From Hemileia vastatrix (lineage: Eukaryota; Basidiomycota; Pucciniomycetes; Pucciniales; Zaghouaniaceae), in assembly GCA_030280995.1 (NCBI GenBank), contig JASXTE010000004.1, positions 11,709,501 to 11,773,500 on the forward strand: a stretch of 64,000 nt of DNA. The letters run 5' to 3'. The notes below the pieces were generated by a model that worked only from the letters and a program-made list of their open reading frames with translations, made no database searches and was not told the origin of the DNA. Position 1 is the first letter of the stretch. Each line of letters opens with the position of its first letter. Shown in pieces: positions 22,854 through 36,372 of the stretch. The translations under genes and the position numbers were made by a program.

Positions 22854-25800
22854 GTTTCAGCTGATAAACCTAAAGGAAAGGCTAACAATGTTGTATATAC
22901 TGAAGTGCTCAAGGGTAATGTCTAATTTATGTTCTGGATGAGCTAAGTTTATTGATTAATATGAGAAAAAAATTGTGTTTAGAATATCACAGATACTTCC
23001 CTCTCATCTCTTTCTCAATACAATGAAACTAAAATTCTGATTCCAGACCAAAATTCCAGAAATCTTGTTCCACTTAAAATATAGACACATATGTATATTA
23101 AACACTATTATTACATAAATACAGGCTGCAGGTGTGGATTTATAATCATGCCTATCATGCAATTTGTCCAGAACACAGGCCCAAACATCCAGACCAAAGG
23201 TCCCAATGTGTGTGCATGGCTTCTGACTGTCTGTATAGCACACTTGTGGTAGGCTTGATCAGATTAAATATTATAGTTAATTTTCTCTGAATAAATAAAA
23301 TGCTTTCATAATACTCATCATGGAGAGTTTTAAAATTGGAAAATTTTCCCTCACACTTCTACACTTGAATTTGACTAGTGACTTATTATAAAAATGTGGG
23401 TCAGATTCAAATTCAAATTAGAATTATTTATAGTTTTTACTGTTAAAACACATATAATTATATTAATAATAATTATTTATTTTGAATTCACAGATTTTGT
23501 AAGTATAATTTATTGTATTACCACTATATATAATTTGTTCACATATTTTACTATATTCCATGGTCTGCTAAGCTGAAAAAATATCCTTTCATATAATTTA
23601 GATATGATTTTAAATCTCAAAATATATCTTTTAAAAGTTTTTGGACCATTGGTTAACTAATAATTACCTAATTAAAAATATATAAAGTTTTTCAGTGACC
23701 ACAAAATCCCATGAGCAATAATTCACTTTAGAGTACCACTCTTACCTATTATCAATACCTAATATTATTCAATTAGTCAGTGGATTGCTAAATATTTAAG
23801 CCATTATTTCTTATTCATAGTGGGAATTCAACAATCAATCCAACCTTTACTTATAATAAATGTAAGAAACTACCATTGATAATTTAAAAAAAGGAAAATT
23901 AGAGAGTAAGGGGAAGAAATGAGAGAAAAAGGAAAGTTCAATCAGAAATTATATTAAAAAAGAATCAAAAAAAAAGGCATTACAATCAGCAATTAAACAA
24001 CAAAAAATGAAAAAGTGGCTTGCCTTGAGAGCTGAAGAGTGAGAAGTATTAGAACCAAAAAAGAGGGGTGAAAGTGAGAAATCCAAATAATTTAAGATAT
24101 CATAGTGAGAAAAAATCTTAGAAAGGTTAAGCGATTTCAAATTTTATGAAATTTCAAGTCTTGGAGCTTAACCAAAACAAATGAGACCTGGAAATTTGTG
24201 ATATTCATTGCAAAAAAGTGAACAGTGATAATCACTAATGGTAAGTGTATGATTATGTGTTTGATTAAGTGCTGATAAGTCACATACCTCACATTTATGA
24301 ATAAACCCTTAAAGAATATGTGAAAAAAATCTAGGTATTGGCATTTTTGTACCTAGTTTTGGAATATTATTTACTAGTGCTGACTAATAATGATGAAGAT
24401 GTAAAGTGGTTATATGACTTGTTTGAAAAAAAAGAAGACACATTTGGGAATAAATACAATGCTGAAATAAACCTATCCAGGGAATGTGTATTACATTTTT
24501 ATGGTGTTTTTGGTACCTTTCTTATGGTGTGTTTATGTGGTGTATTTGGTAAGGTTTGAGAGCCCCTAGTGAGTACAAATTGATAGTCCTTATTTTAGAT
24601 AAATGGGTTCTCAACTAAAGCTAATATTTTTTTTTTGGATCAACTTGTGCTAAGTGTAGGACAAACTGGGATTCAATCAAAGTATAATCTCAGACTAAAT
24701 TTTACTCTAATATTTTCTCAATATGGTTTTTATGCTGGTTATAATCCAGGAATAAATTAGGGGAAACATGGAGCTCAAAGAATGAGAACTTCTAGAAGAT
24801 AACTCCTTTATTTCCTGTTGTGTATTATTTCAGATTTTATGAGGGGGAAGCTTTCAGAACTCTGGGTTTTTAGACTGGTTTAATTAAGTGAAATAAGATC
24901 TCAGATTCCTTAATTGTAGTGTAAATTTAAGGAATAAAAGTGTACTTATTCTATGAAAGGTCTTTGTACATCATGAATAAAAATATTTAATGAGGTTTCA
25001 TCATTTTTTTATTATTTCTAACATAAATAATGTCATTAGAAACTGAAGAAAAAATTAATTTAATATTTATAAGGATTTCAAAATTTATATTTAAGCTTTA
25101 ATTCTATAAATATTATCTCTTAATATTTTTCTACAACCTGTTAACTTTGGCCATTATAATAGGAGGTGTCAGTGTTTTTGTTTGACACACATTTTTGAGG
25201 TGAAAAAGTAGGTTCCCAAAAGCTGCATTGTTGTTATCCTGTGATATTTCATGGAAAATAGAGAAATTTCAATAAAAGAATTGATGATAAATAATGTGTG
25301 TGGAGCTGAAAACATGAGATGCACGTTTGGTGAGAATAACAGGGAATCCTGGTGCAATTTGCACTGTGGTTTAGCATTCATCAAGGTGTGATATTTCAAT
25401 ATATTTTAAGCCACTGGTGGATCAGTTAAACAGATAGAAGACTGAAAAGATTTATGTAGTATCCTTTTTTGTTCTTATTTCAAATATTAACTTTTGGGAA
25501 TGACATAATTCTTTCTGTTCTTAGACCAAGTGAAAGGTGGACTGAATACAAAAAATGGACTTTTTTCATTGGTCTTCAAATCAATGAAGTCTGGATAAAA
25601 TAAAAAGACAAACCAAAGAAAGAAGAAGAAGATGTATATAATGTGACAGATATTTAAATTGGCTTCTTTAAAAAGATTTTCAATGTATAAAACAAAGATA
25701 TAAATATACAAACAAAGGCAAATATACATAAAACTGGAAAAAATATCTAGCACCCTACTTTAATATTTCACAGGATGAAAAAAAAGTGCACTAAAAATTT

Positions 25801-27486
25801 AATATTTTATCTGGATTTGTTCAAAAATTACTTCTGTGGCTCTGGTAATAAATTGGAAAGAGCTTTTTACATGCATTTGTGAGAAAAAGGAAGAGAAGTC
25901 ACACATCTAAATTTATTTCATGGTTGAGGCAAGATTCACAGACTGAAATCTAACAGGGACAAAGATAAAACTTTTAAAAAATGGTGCTCTATACTTTCCC
26001 TTGTGTTTTTTTCTTCTAAAAACAGTTTTTGTTGCTTTCTTACTCCTAAAAATTATTCTGAACTTTATCATATAATTTTTCATAGCTGAGGGATACTTAA
26101 ACTGCCTAATTTATAGTGCTTTGTATCAGCTATTATCTATTTGCACAATTTTCTGTAAAGATATTTTTGGATTCATATAAAATCATCTAGAAAATAGTTA
26201 AAATTAATTCAAACAATAAAGCTAATCATAGAAAGCTTTTGGTAGTCTTGCTTCTCATCTTTTACTAAAAATATAGGCTGGTTGACCCAAATTCAAAGCT
26301 TTGGTGGGGGATAGGATGCAAGACATCCAAAATCTATCTAGGATTATATTTATCTTGTGGAACATGTAACTTAAGATTTATATTATAGCTGAAGTATTAT
26401 AGCTCAGAATTTCTGAATCATGTATCCACCAAAATGAGATCTATAGCACATAGGAAGACTCACTTAGACTAAATTATCTTAATAATAGATTGCACATTAT
26501 AAAATGGTAACTACTATCACTTAAGAAGATTTTCAAGAGTACTTCTAGCAATCCCTTATGTTTCAATTTTTTAGAAAAATTTTGGGAAACTTCTAGGAAG
26601 GAAGATGAAAAAATATTGAAAATTATTTTTGTCATAGATTGAACCCAGGGTGAATAGTACTTGATCCCAGCTTGATCAGACCTTCAGAATTACATTGAAA
26701 ATCAGTTAAGTCCAGTTTCATCAAAGTTATGGATAATGAATATAAAATATAAATCTCAAATATTCAATATCAATTACACATATGAAATATAAATTATCCA
26801 TATTAGATATTCATATATCATGTACAGTGGGTTGCAACAAGCTCTTGAAATTTTTCTTTGCTCCATTTCAACCTCAAAATACATTTTTCTTGATATAGCA
26901 ACTAACATTCTGAATTTTAAAAGCCCTTAGATTTCCTGGATGATAATAAAAATTGCATTAATTTTGCTTCTTTAAAAAAGCAAAACTTTTTATTTCAGGG
27001 CTGTTTCTGGTCACCTTCCTTGAAGCCCATAGAAAAAATCAAAAAACGTTAGACTTTTTCAATATTTAACTCAAAACTTTGTGAGTGAAACAGTATAAAA
27101 CTGCATATAATCATTGGGAAGGAGGAAATAAACTGAAATTCAAAATTTTTGAGGTATTTGATATGATTTACATTGAGTAAGAGATGGAGGAAGTGGTTGT
27201 TTTGTATGATCCTATGCATAAAAATTTTCAAATACCTGCTTTTTTGATACTATCTAATAAAAATGATAGCTTAAAAACTCTTTTTATAATTTAATTTTTG
27301 GTGTGACCCTCATTTACTAAATTCAACAATAATTAGCTTTGAAACATGAGAATAGCATTTTTATAATAGCTGATAGCTCATATAAATGATATTAAAAAAA
27401 CACTAAAAAAATTAATCAAAAAAAATCAATTATTTATACTTGGCTACCAGTAGTTAGCTCCACCAGAAGAATCAACAACTACCATA
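22854..27486. other. AT-rich gene-poor spacer
   Basis: No reading frame here looks like a gene; the longest are about 90 codons in AT-rich sequence. A block at about 24640-24830 has a diverged partner at about 35177-35360 (both start CAACTYGTGCT and contain AATCTSAGACTAAAT), which suggests an old dispersed repeat. No RNA gene was recognised. Confidence 0.5.
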
Positions 27487-27600
27487 ATATATATTGGGGG
27501 GACTTGCTAGAATTTCCTCAACTTTAACTTAGATTGAACTCATATGAAATTTGGCCTCAACTTATTCTGAGAAGACACTAAATTGGGATTGAATGTCAAC
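27487..27600. repeat. Left part of a palindromic-end MITE, degraded
   Basis: It reads ATATTGGGGGGACTTGCTAGAA, then AACTTAGATTGAACTCA, as in full copies. The palindrome is decayed and the right end is missing. Confidence 0.4.
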
Positions 27601-28136
27601 TCTTACTTCTTTAAAAATGTAATTGAATATTTTCTAAAAGTTACTGAGAGTGAAATGAAACAATTTTAAAATTTAAATGATAGTAATTCAGCAATTATTT
27701 AGTAAAAAATTAAATTATTATCACATATGTTAAATCAAGTATTTAAAATTACATTTCAAGATTGCACTGAAAACCTTTGAAAATTCTTGATTTTACAAGT
27801 ATTTATTTTATTCTAATTAAAAATTTATGTATAAACATTGAAAAATTTTAAACATGAAGATTAACCATATGATATTGAAGAAAGTATTATACCAGAATAT
27901 TTCACTTTATGATTTTTGGAAAAATCATAAAAATTGATGATATTTTAGATCCATTCTATGATCTTTCAAGAATATGAAACACTATTTTAAATATAAGATA
28001 TATGAAATTTGATATATGCATATTAATTTTTACTCAGTGTGTAAGTTTGAATCAAAAATGCATATATATGATGAAAGTGATATTGAATATTCGTACTTAA
28101 AAGAAATAAGTATAAGCATATTGATATTGAATATTA

Positions 28137-28341
28137 TTAGGGGGTATCAAAGTTAGACATCTTCCATTTCAAAATACCTCTTTTTTCCACCAAATCAACC
28201 ATGATTTTTTTTAAATATGTCATATTGTGCCCCAAAAACACCTTTTTACTGATAATTAATGTCAAGTTTTTGGGTTTCTTTTTGTGTTGTGAGATACCTT
28301 TTAAATAATCACAAATTTCTAACTTTGATACCCCCTATTAC
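28137..28341. mobile_element. MITE with 18-bp terminal inverted repeats (GGGGGTATCAAAG family)
   Basis: It starts GGGGGTATCAAAGTTAGA at about 28141 and ends TCTAACTTTGATACCCCC at about 28336, a perfect inverted pair. Both ends are flanked by TATTA, which fits a 5-bp target duplication. The interior (about 160 bp) is AT-rich with no coding capacity. The same end is found at 54903 and 57486. Confidence 0.7.
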
Positions 28342-28935
28342 GTGTATTAACATTGAATATGCATATGAAAAAAATAAACCATATTTAATTTGAGTATGCA
28401 TTTTTATATTGAATAAAAATATCCATATTCTAATTTAGTATTATTATTTTTTTACATATTTGATATGTAGATTTGATTCAGTATATTTTATTTTACTCAA
28501 TTTCTGTTTATTATATTATATTATATTTTACTGATTTTTTTTTATTGTTTTCTTTCATTCATTTTTAAAAAAAAATTAATATTTATTTTCTTTGATTTAA
28601 TAACATTACAATATATTATACTATATTACATATTATACTATATTACATTTTATTATATGTTATATTATGATATACTTTTTGATTTAAGTTTTATTTAACT
28701 TGATTTTATTTATTGATTTAATCTAATGATAATTCTTATTAATTTTTTTAATATAGTATCATTCTCATCATGTTTTTTTTTAATTTCATATACATTTATT
28801 TTATATTATTAATTTACAGGAATTGTTCTTACTTATTTAATTGTTTTTATTTTATTAAAATATTATATATTTTTTTTAATTTATCTCATCTCTTTTTATT
28901 GTATTTAATGAATAATTATTAACAGCCATACAACA
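28342..28935. other. AT-rich spacer, no feature seen
   Basis: Mostly TATATTA and TTTTATT words of low complexity. Nothing else is supported. Confidence 0.4.
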
Positions 28936-29385
28936 GCATACATGTGGTAAAAAAGGCTGATAAGATCTGATGTATGGCCATAACTCAGAGATCACATGCA
29001 AAACACTGGGTGGTAAACTCTGATGTTTGGCCAAACAAAAGAGTCCATATGCATAAAATTGGAAGGTGAACTTTGATGTATGGCTGAACGTCAGAGCTCA
29101 CATGCATAAAACTGGGTGGTGAGCTCTGATGTTTGTCCAAATAACAGAGTTCACTTTCATAAAATTGGCTGGTGAAATCTTTTGTTCAGAAATACATCAG
29201 AGTTTAACTGCCAATTTTATGCATGAAAACTCTGTTGTTTGGCCAAAAATTAGAGTTCACAAACCAATTTTAACCATTTGAACTCTGATGTTTTGCTGAG
29301 AATCAGAGTTCACCATCCAAGTTTTGGCATGTGAACTCTTTTGTATGACCATAAAGCAGAATCTGTGTGTAAAATTGAAGATCAA
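28936..29385. repeat. Array of about 54-bp palindromic units, arranged head to head
   Basis: Four direct units begin CTCTGATGTTTGGCC-like at about 28966, 29018, 29072 and 29124. Each holds an inner inverted pair (CTCTGATG...CAGAG) and CACATGCATAAAA. From about 29190 the same unit continues in the opposite orientation (CATCAGAGTT, CAATTTTATGCATG), so the whole array could fold into one long hairpin. Confidence 0.65.
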
Positions 29386-30176
29386 ATAATTAAATTAAGG
29401 TCTAATATGATTTAATGAGATACAGTAAAATAAATTAAATAGTGTGGAATAGAACTAAAATAATTGAAACAGAAAAAAACAAAGAATAATATAATATTAA
29501 ATTATATAGTAAAATATAATAAAAGTAATGGGAATTAGTTAAAATAACAAAAAATAAAATAAAGTTGATATTTTTTTCAGAATGGGACACAAAAATGAAG
29601 AAAATTTTTCATCATATTTTGAAAATTACTAAATAAAATTTTATTTTCTGGTCATGATATTAATTAAATTTAGGTGAAATATAAGAGAAAATTTAATATT
29701 ATAGCAAGTATATTTATAATGAAATTGAAAGCTTGTAAAACTAATTATGAAGTATCTTTATTGTAAATTAAATATTAGTTTGTGAAAAATTCTCTGATAG
29801 ACCTCATCTTATTGCAATAAAATTCAAGTTTATTAAATTATACTCATTGTTTTTATATAATTATGTAGTTAGATTTTGAACTTACCCATTACATTATAAA
29901 ACAGTTTTGTAGTATAAAAAAATTATTAATTTAAAGAATAAAAATATGCTTACATTGAAACTTGTGTTAAGAGATTTTCATTTCCAGAATGAAATCTGGA
30001 GTTCAATCTTATATACATCAGGAATGAATTTTTTTTTTTTTTTTGAAAGATGAAAAAAATTCTTAAGATATATTTTTATTAAAGAAGGGGATTTGAAAAA
30101 TAATTTTTCATACATAATCCTAAGATAATTATGGTAAAATCAACTTGAAATTATGTGCTTGATTCTATAAAAACTA
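29386..30176. other. AT-rich spacer, no feature seen
   Basis: Low-complexity AT sequence with a T-homopolymer near 30030. No gene or element end was recognised. Confidence 0.4.
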
Positions 30177-30436
30177 CACAACACATTATGGGGGAAGACT
30201 TACTAGCAAGTCTGCAACCTTGGATTCAAACTCACCACAGATTGAACACACATTGAGCTATTGACAAAGGAACATTACAATCAGGGATTAGCACCACTCA
30301 GCAGAACAGTTTTGGGTGGGTGTTCAACTAGAGTTCAGTATGGGTTCAGTATGAGTTCATTCTGAGTTATATCTGAGTTCCATCTGAGTTCAGGTTGGGG
30401 ACTTGCTAGCATGTCCACCCCCTATATAGCATTGTG
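30177..30436 (+). mobile_element. Complete palindromic-end MITE, 260 bp
   Basis: It starts CACAACACATTATGGGGG and ends CCCCCTATATAGCATTGTG. Just inside each end is the family palindrome, here ACTTACTAGCAAGTC and GGACTTGCTAGCATGTCC. The interior contains ACACATTGAGCTATTGAC and runs of GAGTTCA-type words. It is colinear with the copy at 55466-55713. Confidence 0.75.
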
Positions 30437-32251
30437 CTAAATTTAATAAATTGTTTATATATATAAATATGAAAATTAAGAGCTTAAGCTGAAAATTAAA
30501 GCATGTAAACAGTTCTTGTGTAAAAATTTGAGTTGAATTTAATGGTAATAAAAAACCATTTTTTAACTAAATATCCTCACTTCATAGGAGATTTAAAATC
30601 AATGAAGCCATTCCAATCCTCATTTTGAAAGATGTGTCATAAATGTTGACTATTTTTTAAGTTTTAACGACCTCTTTCCAATTGTCTTAAAGTTTATTTA
30701 GAAGTTTTTTATAGTCATAGTCATTGAGTGTGGTTCAAGAAATTAATTTATAAAAAAATCATCTCTTTTCCTAATTAAATATTCAATTTTATTAGCTTCT
30801 TAATTTTTTTGAGTGAATTCTGAAAGAGCTATAAATCTATGCATTATACTTGATCTTTGGTCAATTTTTTGAATCTTTTTTGAAGTACAGATTAACTGTC
30901 ATTAATTAAAATAATAAATTATAACAATAAAAAATTTAAAAAAATGAATATCATAACAATACATTATATTAAACCATGAAATTCTTTATCCTTCTTATTT
31001 CATTCTTCTTTATTTTTAATTAATAATGAATATTTTATTCAAATATATTATTATCTTTGCATGATCTTTTGTAATCATGAATAAATCTTGAAAAATATTT
31101 TAAGATTCAACTTCTAATAAACCAAATTAAAATAAAAAACAGTGAAATTTTGAAAGTAGCACCACTTAATATTAAATTGAAAGTTTCAATCACTAGGAAT
31201 TCACCCTTAAATTTTGGTGTTAAATAGAATGAGTTGTTGGTAAAAATTAAATATTCAAAATTTCAAGTTTGACATTTTTAAAGACAATGTGATTGATTTA
31301 ACTTTGAATATATCTTTAATAAAAAGATTTATTTCTTTTTAGAATAATCAGAGGCTAAAACTGTAACTATGTTAAATTTTCTTTATATATCAAACCTATT
31401 TTTTTCAATTTTATTTTTTTTGAATTTTCTATTTTTAAATATATATTTTTTTTGTTGATAAAATAAAAAACTTATCAGTTATGTATTACTCATCTTCCAG
31501 TTTCAATTTAAAATAACTATTAATTACCAACTGAGATTCTTTTAAATTAAAATTTTTTATAAATTATTATTTTTTGTAAGTTCATTTTTAAGGAGATTTA
31601 CTACACAATTTAAGCGAGTTTTTATGTTAAGAATTTTTTTATATTTCTTAATTCACAATATATTCAAGTATTTCCTGTAAAATCCAAAGAAAAGCTATCA
31701 CCCTTAGTACAAGTGCAAAATTTGGCTTTTATTTTTAATTAAATAAAAATATTTTAAATAATTTTTTCTCTTATTTAAAATAAATTAATCCTGAAAATGA
31801 ATTTACTTTTATCCTTTCTGAAAAAAATAGCTCAATTATTACAACCTGAATTGAATCAGTTTTTTAAAATTGGTTGAATATATTTATATATAATAAGATA
31901 CACCACCCTAGTTGCATTCTTTTTATCAAAAGATTATTGAATAATTTATAAGTCAAATTAAAATTATAAGATTTTAATTTTTGAAAGAGAAAATGCAATA
32001 GTTATTAAATTTTTGCATTACATGTATTTTAACATTTAATTTAATCCCTTTTCTATTTTTTTTACCTTTTGAAGATAATATCACCATGATTGATATTTAA
32101 AATAGTCAATTTTTATCACCATAATATACTGGGTTTTCAATAACTCGACTGAGATAATTTTTTAATATTTTTAATTTACTCAATTTTTACTTTTTAACTA
32201 TTTCTCTCCATACTTTTAAATTTACTTATATTTAAATATATATATATAAGA
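30437..32251. other. AT-rich spacer, no feature seen
   Basis: No open frame of note on either strand; mostly poly-A/T and TATA words. Nothing supported. Confidence 0.4.
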
Positions 32252-32510
32252 CACTGCATAATATAGGGGGTGGACTTGCTAGAAAGTCCCCAACCTGAAA
32301 TCAGATGGAACTCAGATGGAACTCAGACTGAACTTATACTGAACCCATACTGAGCTCTACTTGAACACTCACCTAGAATTTTTTGGCTTAGTGGTGTTCA
32401 TCCCTGATTTTATGGTTCCTTTTTCAATAGCTCAATGTATGTTCAATCTGGGGTTAGTTTGGGTCCAAGGTTTCAGACTTGCTAGCAAGTCTGCCCCCCA
32501 TACTGTGTGG
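32252..32510 (-). mobile_element. Complete palindromic-end MITE, inverted copy
   Basis: It starts CACTGCATAATATAGGGGG and ends CCCCCCATACTGTGTGG, with palindrome versions GGACTTGCTAGAAAGTCC and GACTTGCTAGCAAGTC inside the ends. The interior is the reverse complement of the copies at 30177 and 55466 (it has CAGATGGAACTCAGA and CAATAGCTCAATGT). Confidence 0.75.
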
Positions 32511-32769
32511 TAAGATATATTTTTTAAAAATTAAATATTATTATTTTACTTAAGAAACTTTAGGAAAAATTGTTTATAGTTTTCCAGAAAAATAAATTAT
32601 AAATTTTTACATGTAAAAAGTTATTTCTCATTTGAAGTTGGCTGGTTTTGAATTATTAATCTTGACTTAAAATAATACCTGCAGTAGGATTTGAATATCT
32701 TTTAATGTGGAATCAAATCAACATTATTTGAGTTTCAATCTTTCTTCAAAAAGGATTAAATGAAGTTTA

Positions 32770-32878
32770 AGCTTCTTTTCACATATGTTTCAACACCAAC
32801 TCAATTTGAGCTCATTTAATATGAATTGAGTTTCAAGGTTGCAGACTTGCCAGCATTTCTGCCCTACATATTGTGTGG
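32770..32878. repeat. Right part of a palindromic-end MITE, degraded
   Basis: It ends GACTTGCCAGCATTTCTGCCCTACATATTGTGTGG, with AACTCAATTTGAG words before it. No left end is seen. Confidence 0.4.
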
Positions 32879-32904
32879 AGAACAGCACACATATGATGTA
32901 GTAT

Positions 32905-33885
32905 TTATACCACTAATCTCTCAAGAGCTTTAGTAGGAAGGACATTACATGCCTTTTGTAAGGATTCCATCATTTGTTGTTTGTTTTTTGGATTATAAAA
33001 TTCATGGATGTTCATTTTCATAACTTTCTTTAGATTTTTTGTTGCATTTAGATCTGGAGAATGAAAAAGCCAATCCTCATTTTTTTTCAAGTTTAAAAGC
33101 TTTTGAAAATCCTTAATTTTATGAAAAGTGTAATTAGGAGTGTTATATTCTTGCAGTATCATCCTTTTTTGTTTGTCATATTTCTCCAAGAATGGGAAGA
33201 GTGTGCCAAGGTGAATGTGGACTATCATTGATTGTGCAGTTTGATTCTGAGGGGGGAGAATAAAAATTGGAAGTTTTATGTTATTAAAAAAATCACCCCA
33301 GACCATAAAAGAGGAGCCTCCACTTTTGAATTTTGTCTGAAGGCAGTTTTGTTGAAATTACTTGCCACTTCTTTGAAAAACACAATGAGACTTTGATGCC
33401 TTACCAGCCTCAAAAGATGACTGTTTGATACAAATTACTTTCTTCTAGTTGTCAATAGACCAGTTGCAATTTTCTGGTGAAAACTTGAGGCATCTCTGGA
33501 AGTGAGTTTCACAAATGAATGAGTTCTTGGAAGCTGTATGGCTGAAAATGCTCAATTCATGGGCTTGCTTGCAAAGTGTGCAGGATGAAATTGAGAAGCT
33601 TATTGCATTGGATACCTCAGAAAGCTTAATTCCATTATTGGACTTGATGATTCAAAAAAGTTTTTGCAAGTCACATGGTGTAGTCTTGTGCAGACAACCT
33701 GGATGACGTGCAGTTTGTACAGTGCCTCTGTTGCAGTATTGGTCAAGTATTGAGTGAAAATTTGTGTGGTGAATGATTAAATCATGGGATATATTACTTT
33801 GATTACATCCAGCCCCCACAATTACAACAATCAAAGCTTTGTTTTTGGTTTTGTGCTGGTGCAGTCTAGCCCTGAAAGCTGGCAT
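32905..33885 (-). pseudogene. Tc1/mariner (DDE_3) transposase remnant
   Basis: The amino-terminal helix-turn-helix part is visible at 33885-33650, with NQSNISHDL and GTVQTARHPGCLHKTT (Tc1-type R-x-GRP-x-KT). After broken frames, the catalytic part at 33306-32905 begins MVWGDFFNN (usual MVWGCF). The second aspartate region reads QEYNTPNYT where QDNAPxHT is expected, and the last motif reads SPDLNATKNL for SPDLNPIEN. The first part and the core are in different frames with stops between, and the second catalytic aspartate is changed. No flanking terminal repeats were found. Confidence 0.7.
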
Positions 33886-35740
33886 GCTGAGATTAAAAAG
33901 TAGGGAAAATCAGTAGTTTTTAGATATGAAATACAATGAGTAAAAATGAAAATAATGAACAACTAACCTAATATTATGAATCCTGAGATGCAAGAAAGTG
34001 AGTCTTGAAGTCCTGGAGGGTAGGTATCAGCAAGATGGTGGAAGTATAAGGTGAAGAACAAAAAGCCAAAAAAAAAAATAAAGTCATGACAACAACTTAT
34101 TTCCAGGTACTGTACAGTGCACATATAGTTTGGAAGCACAATTCATCTTCTATATGTATGTGTAATGCATATTAAGTTTGCTTGTTCAATGCATGGCACA
34201 TATTAAATTAGGATGTATCATGTCATCATATTCTATGCATGTGCCAAATACATGAATTGACTATATATCAAGCATTATTAGTATAATGCTGTGAAAATAT
34301 CCTTATAATTTTTATAATGCAAAGAAATGCATTATCATGTGTGCAAATGTGGTAACTATCATATTTCTCTCACTATAGAGAAGATATATTGATGAAGGGA
34401 AGACCAAAATGTTAAAAATTCACCATTATCACAGGTTAATTGCAGGGTAATTAGACAGGAAGCCCCCTTGTTTAGTAAATATGTTAATATTTTTTTCATA
34501 TATTTAAAGATATTCACCATAAGAAGTGTGGCAAGAAATGCTTTCAAATCCTCTAATTTCTTACTTATTTGAATACCCATGGATCCATCAATTGAGCCTA
34601 TCTTGAGTGTGTTTATGCAGTGTGGCACCCACTGGCACAAACTTGTTCCTGGCCATACTCTAACCATCTTCCAATTGCTTTAAAACTGTGTTCAAATGGT
34701 TTAAGACAAGCCCCTTTTCCCTTCTGATACATTATTGAAGGTTTTTCATACATGAAATTGAAATGTTTCCCCCCTTTTCAGCTCAGCCAAGGGATTGATT
34801 AATTAATAGACAAATGGTTTTATCATTACTATTACTAGCAATTAATAGATAGAGAAACAAAAGTGATTTTATCAATAATGACTAAAATAAATGGAGCCAA
34901 TAATTTGGTTTAATCCCAAAATACATGAGAGTCACTAAAAATATGTCTTTCCAGTTTTATACTGTTCAACAGGAGAAATATCTTGCATCCACATCTTTGA
35001 ATTTAAGTAAAGTGTCTATAATAAACATGTATATAAATATGCATTAATTATGCAAATCCATAATATGTATGCATAATTTATATTGAATATCAAGCATAAT
35101 CAGAATGGATACACAATGATATGGCATATTCAATAAGCATACATTATTAGTATTGCATATGCAAAATAGATAAATGATCAACTCGTGCTCTCAATGTGGG
35201 ATCATGTGGGGTTCAGTCCAGGTCCAATCTGAGACTAAATATGGCACCAATATATTTTTACCAAACACTTATGAAGTGTGCATAATTTGGCATCAAGAAG
35301 GAACACACTGGAGTTCAAACAAAGGGAATCACTAGCCAGTACCCTTTCTAATTTTCTGTGGTGTATGTTCAACTTTTTTTTTTCAAATTGAGCTCAACTA
35401 ATTTTTTCATAGTTACTGATAATTTTTGCTATGCTAGGATCAAGTATGGTCAACCCTTAATTTTAATCTCTGACAAAATTCATTTTCAATATTATTTTCA
35501 AGAACTTTGTAAAGAGGTTCCTAGGAGTTTTATGAAAGTTTTCCAACAGCTTCCCTCCAAAGTTCAAACTTGGGAACTGCTAGCAGTTCACCCTCAACTT
35601 CTTGTTATAATTTTAACATCAAGAGTGTCAATAAAAATCACCAAAAAAAAAACACCTCTCCCCTTTCTTTATACTTTTTACATCCCACACAAAACTAAAT
35701 CTAAAATACAATAAACAATAAGATGGTTAAATTGATTTGG
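33886..35740. other. AT-rich spacer with an old dispersed repeat
   Basis: The block at about 35177-35360 resembles 24640-24830. An imperfect GGAACTGCTAGCAGTTCAC palindrome at about 35575 recalls the MITE ends. A 102-codon minus-strand frame (34359-34667) matches nothing I know, and I do not call it a gene. Confidence 0.4.
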
Positions 35741-35905
35741 TTGATCAGAGGCCTAAAACTCGGGTGAATCTTCAGAATGTTGCGGATGATAGCGGTGATC
35801 AGAATCAGACTCAAGAGCAGAATCAGAGTCAAGCAGGCAATCAGACTCAAGAAGAAAGTCAAAATCAAGCTCAAGGACATAGTCCAACTCTGAGTGAGAT
35901 GAAAA
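35741..35905 (+). pseudogene. Inverted fragment of the last exon of the neighbouring nucleoporin gene
   Basis: The plus strand encodes QRPKTRVNLQNVADDSGDQN, then NQTQEESQNQAQG and LSEM. This matches the gene's own carboxyl-terminal exon on the minus strand (36468-36602; QRPKTWVNLENVADDSGDQN). The match is about 85-90% at the DNA level by eye, with one extra NQTQEQ-like repeat. It lies about 470 bp downstream of the gene in opposite orientation and lacks the rest of the exon. Confidence 0.8.
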
Positions 35906-36372
35906 ATACAAGACAAAAAAAAAACCAAGAAAATTACACTACTCATAAACAAATAAAACCCACACCCACAAAAAAAAAGCAACACCATGACTAGCATCAA
36001 GTCAATACAACAATCCCCCACCAACAAAAAAAACCCAAACACTTAAATCTCTGGCCACCCCCCCAAAAAAAAGAAGTCACTCTTATTCTGCACTACCACT
36101 CCCACCCTTCATAAACTCCTCAATAAACACCAACTTTACGAAACTCTCAATGATATCATTGTCCATACTTGATACCCACAAGCATACATTCAATTCAAAA
36201 GACAGCAAAAATATTCCTCCAAAAGATAAGAGAAAAAAATAGCATCAGCATCATACCACCTCCTTTCCTACAAAGCAAAATAATAAAAACATAAAATAAA
36301 GACTCACACTAATAATAACTTCTCATTAGCCCACTCCTCCTCCTACAACAAAAATCACCATCACCATCATCC

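Noticed and set aside
28936..29385. CRISPR-like array
   Set aside because: The spacers are not unique, the units change orientation, and the genome is eukaryotic.
32770..33885. Tc1/mariner remnant as the source of the nearby MITEs
   Set aside because: The adjoining MITE end at 32878 points the wrong way, and no matching end lies on the other side of the transposase.
34359..34667. 102-codon minus-strand frame
   Set aside because: Sequence looks protein-like in places but matches no family I know; there is no supporting context or splice structure.
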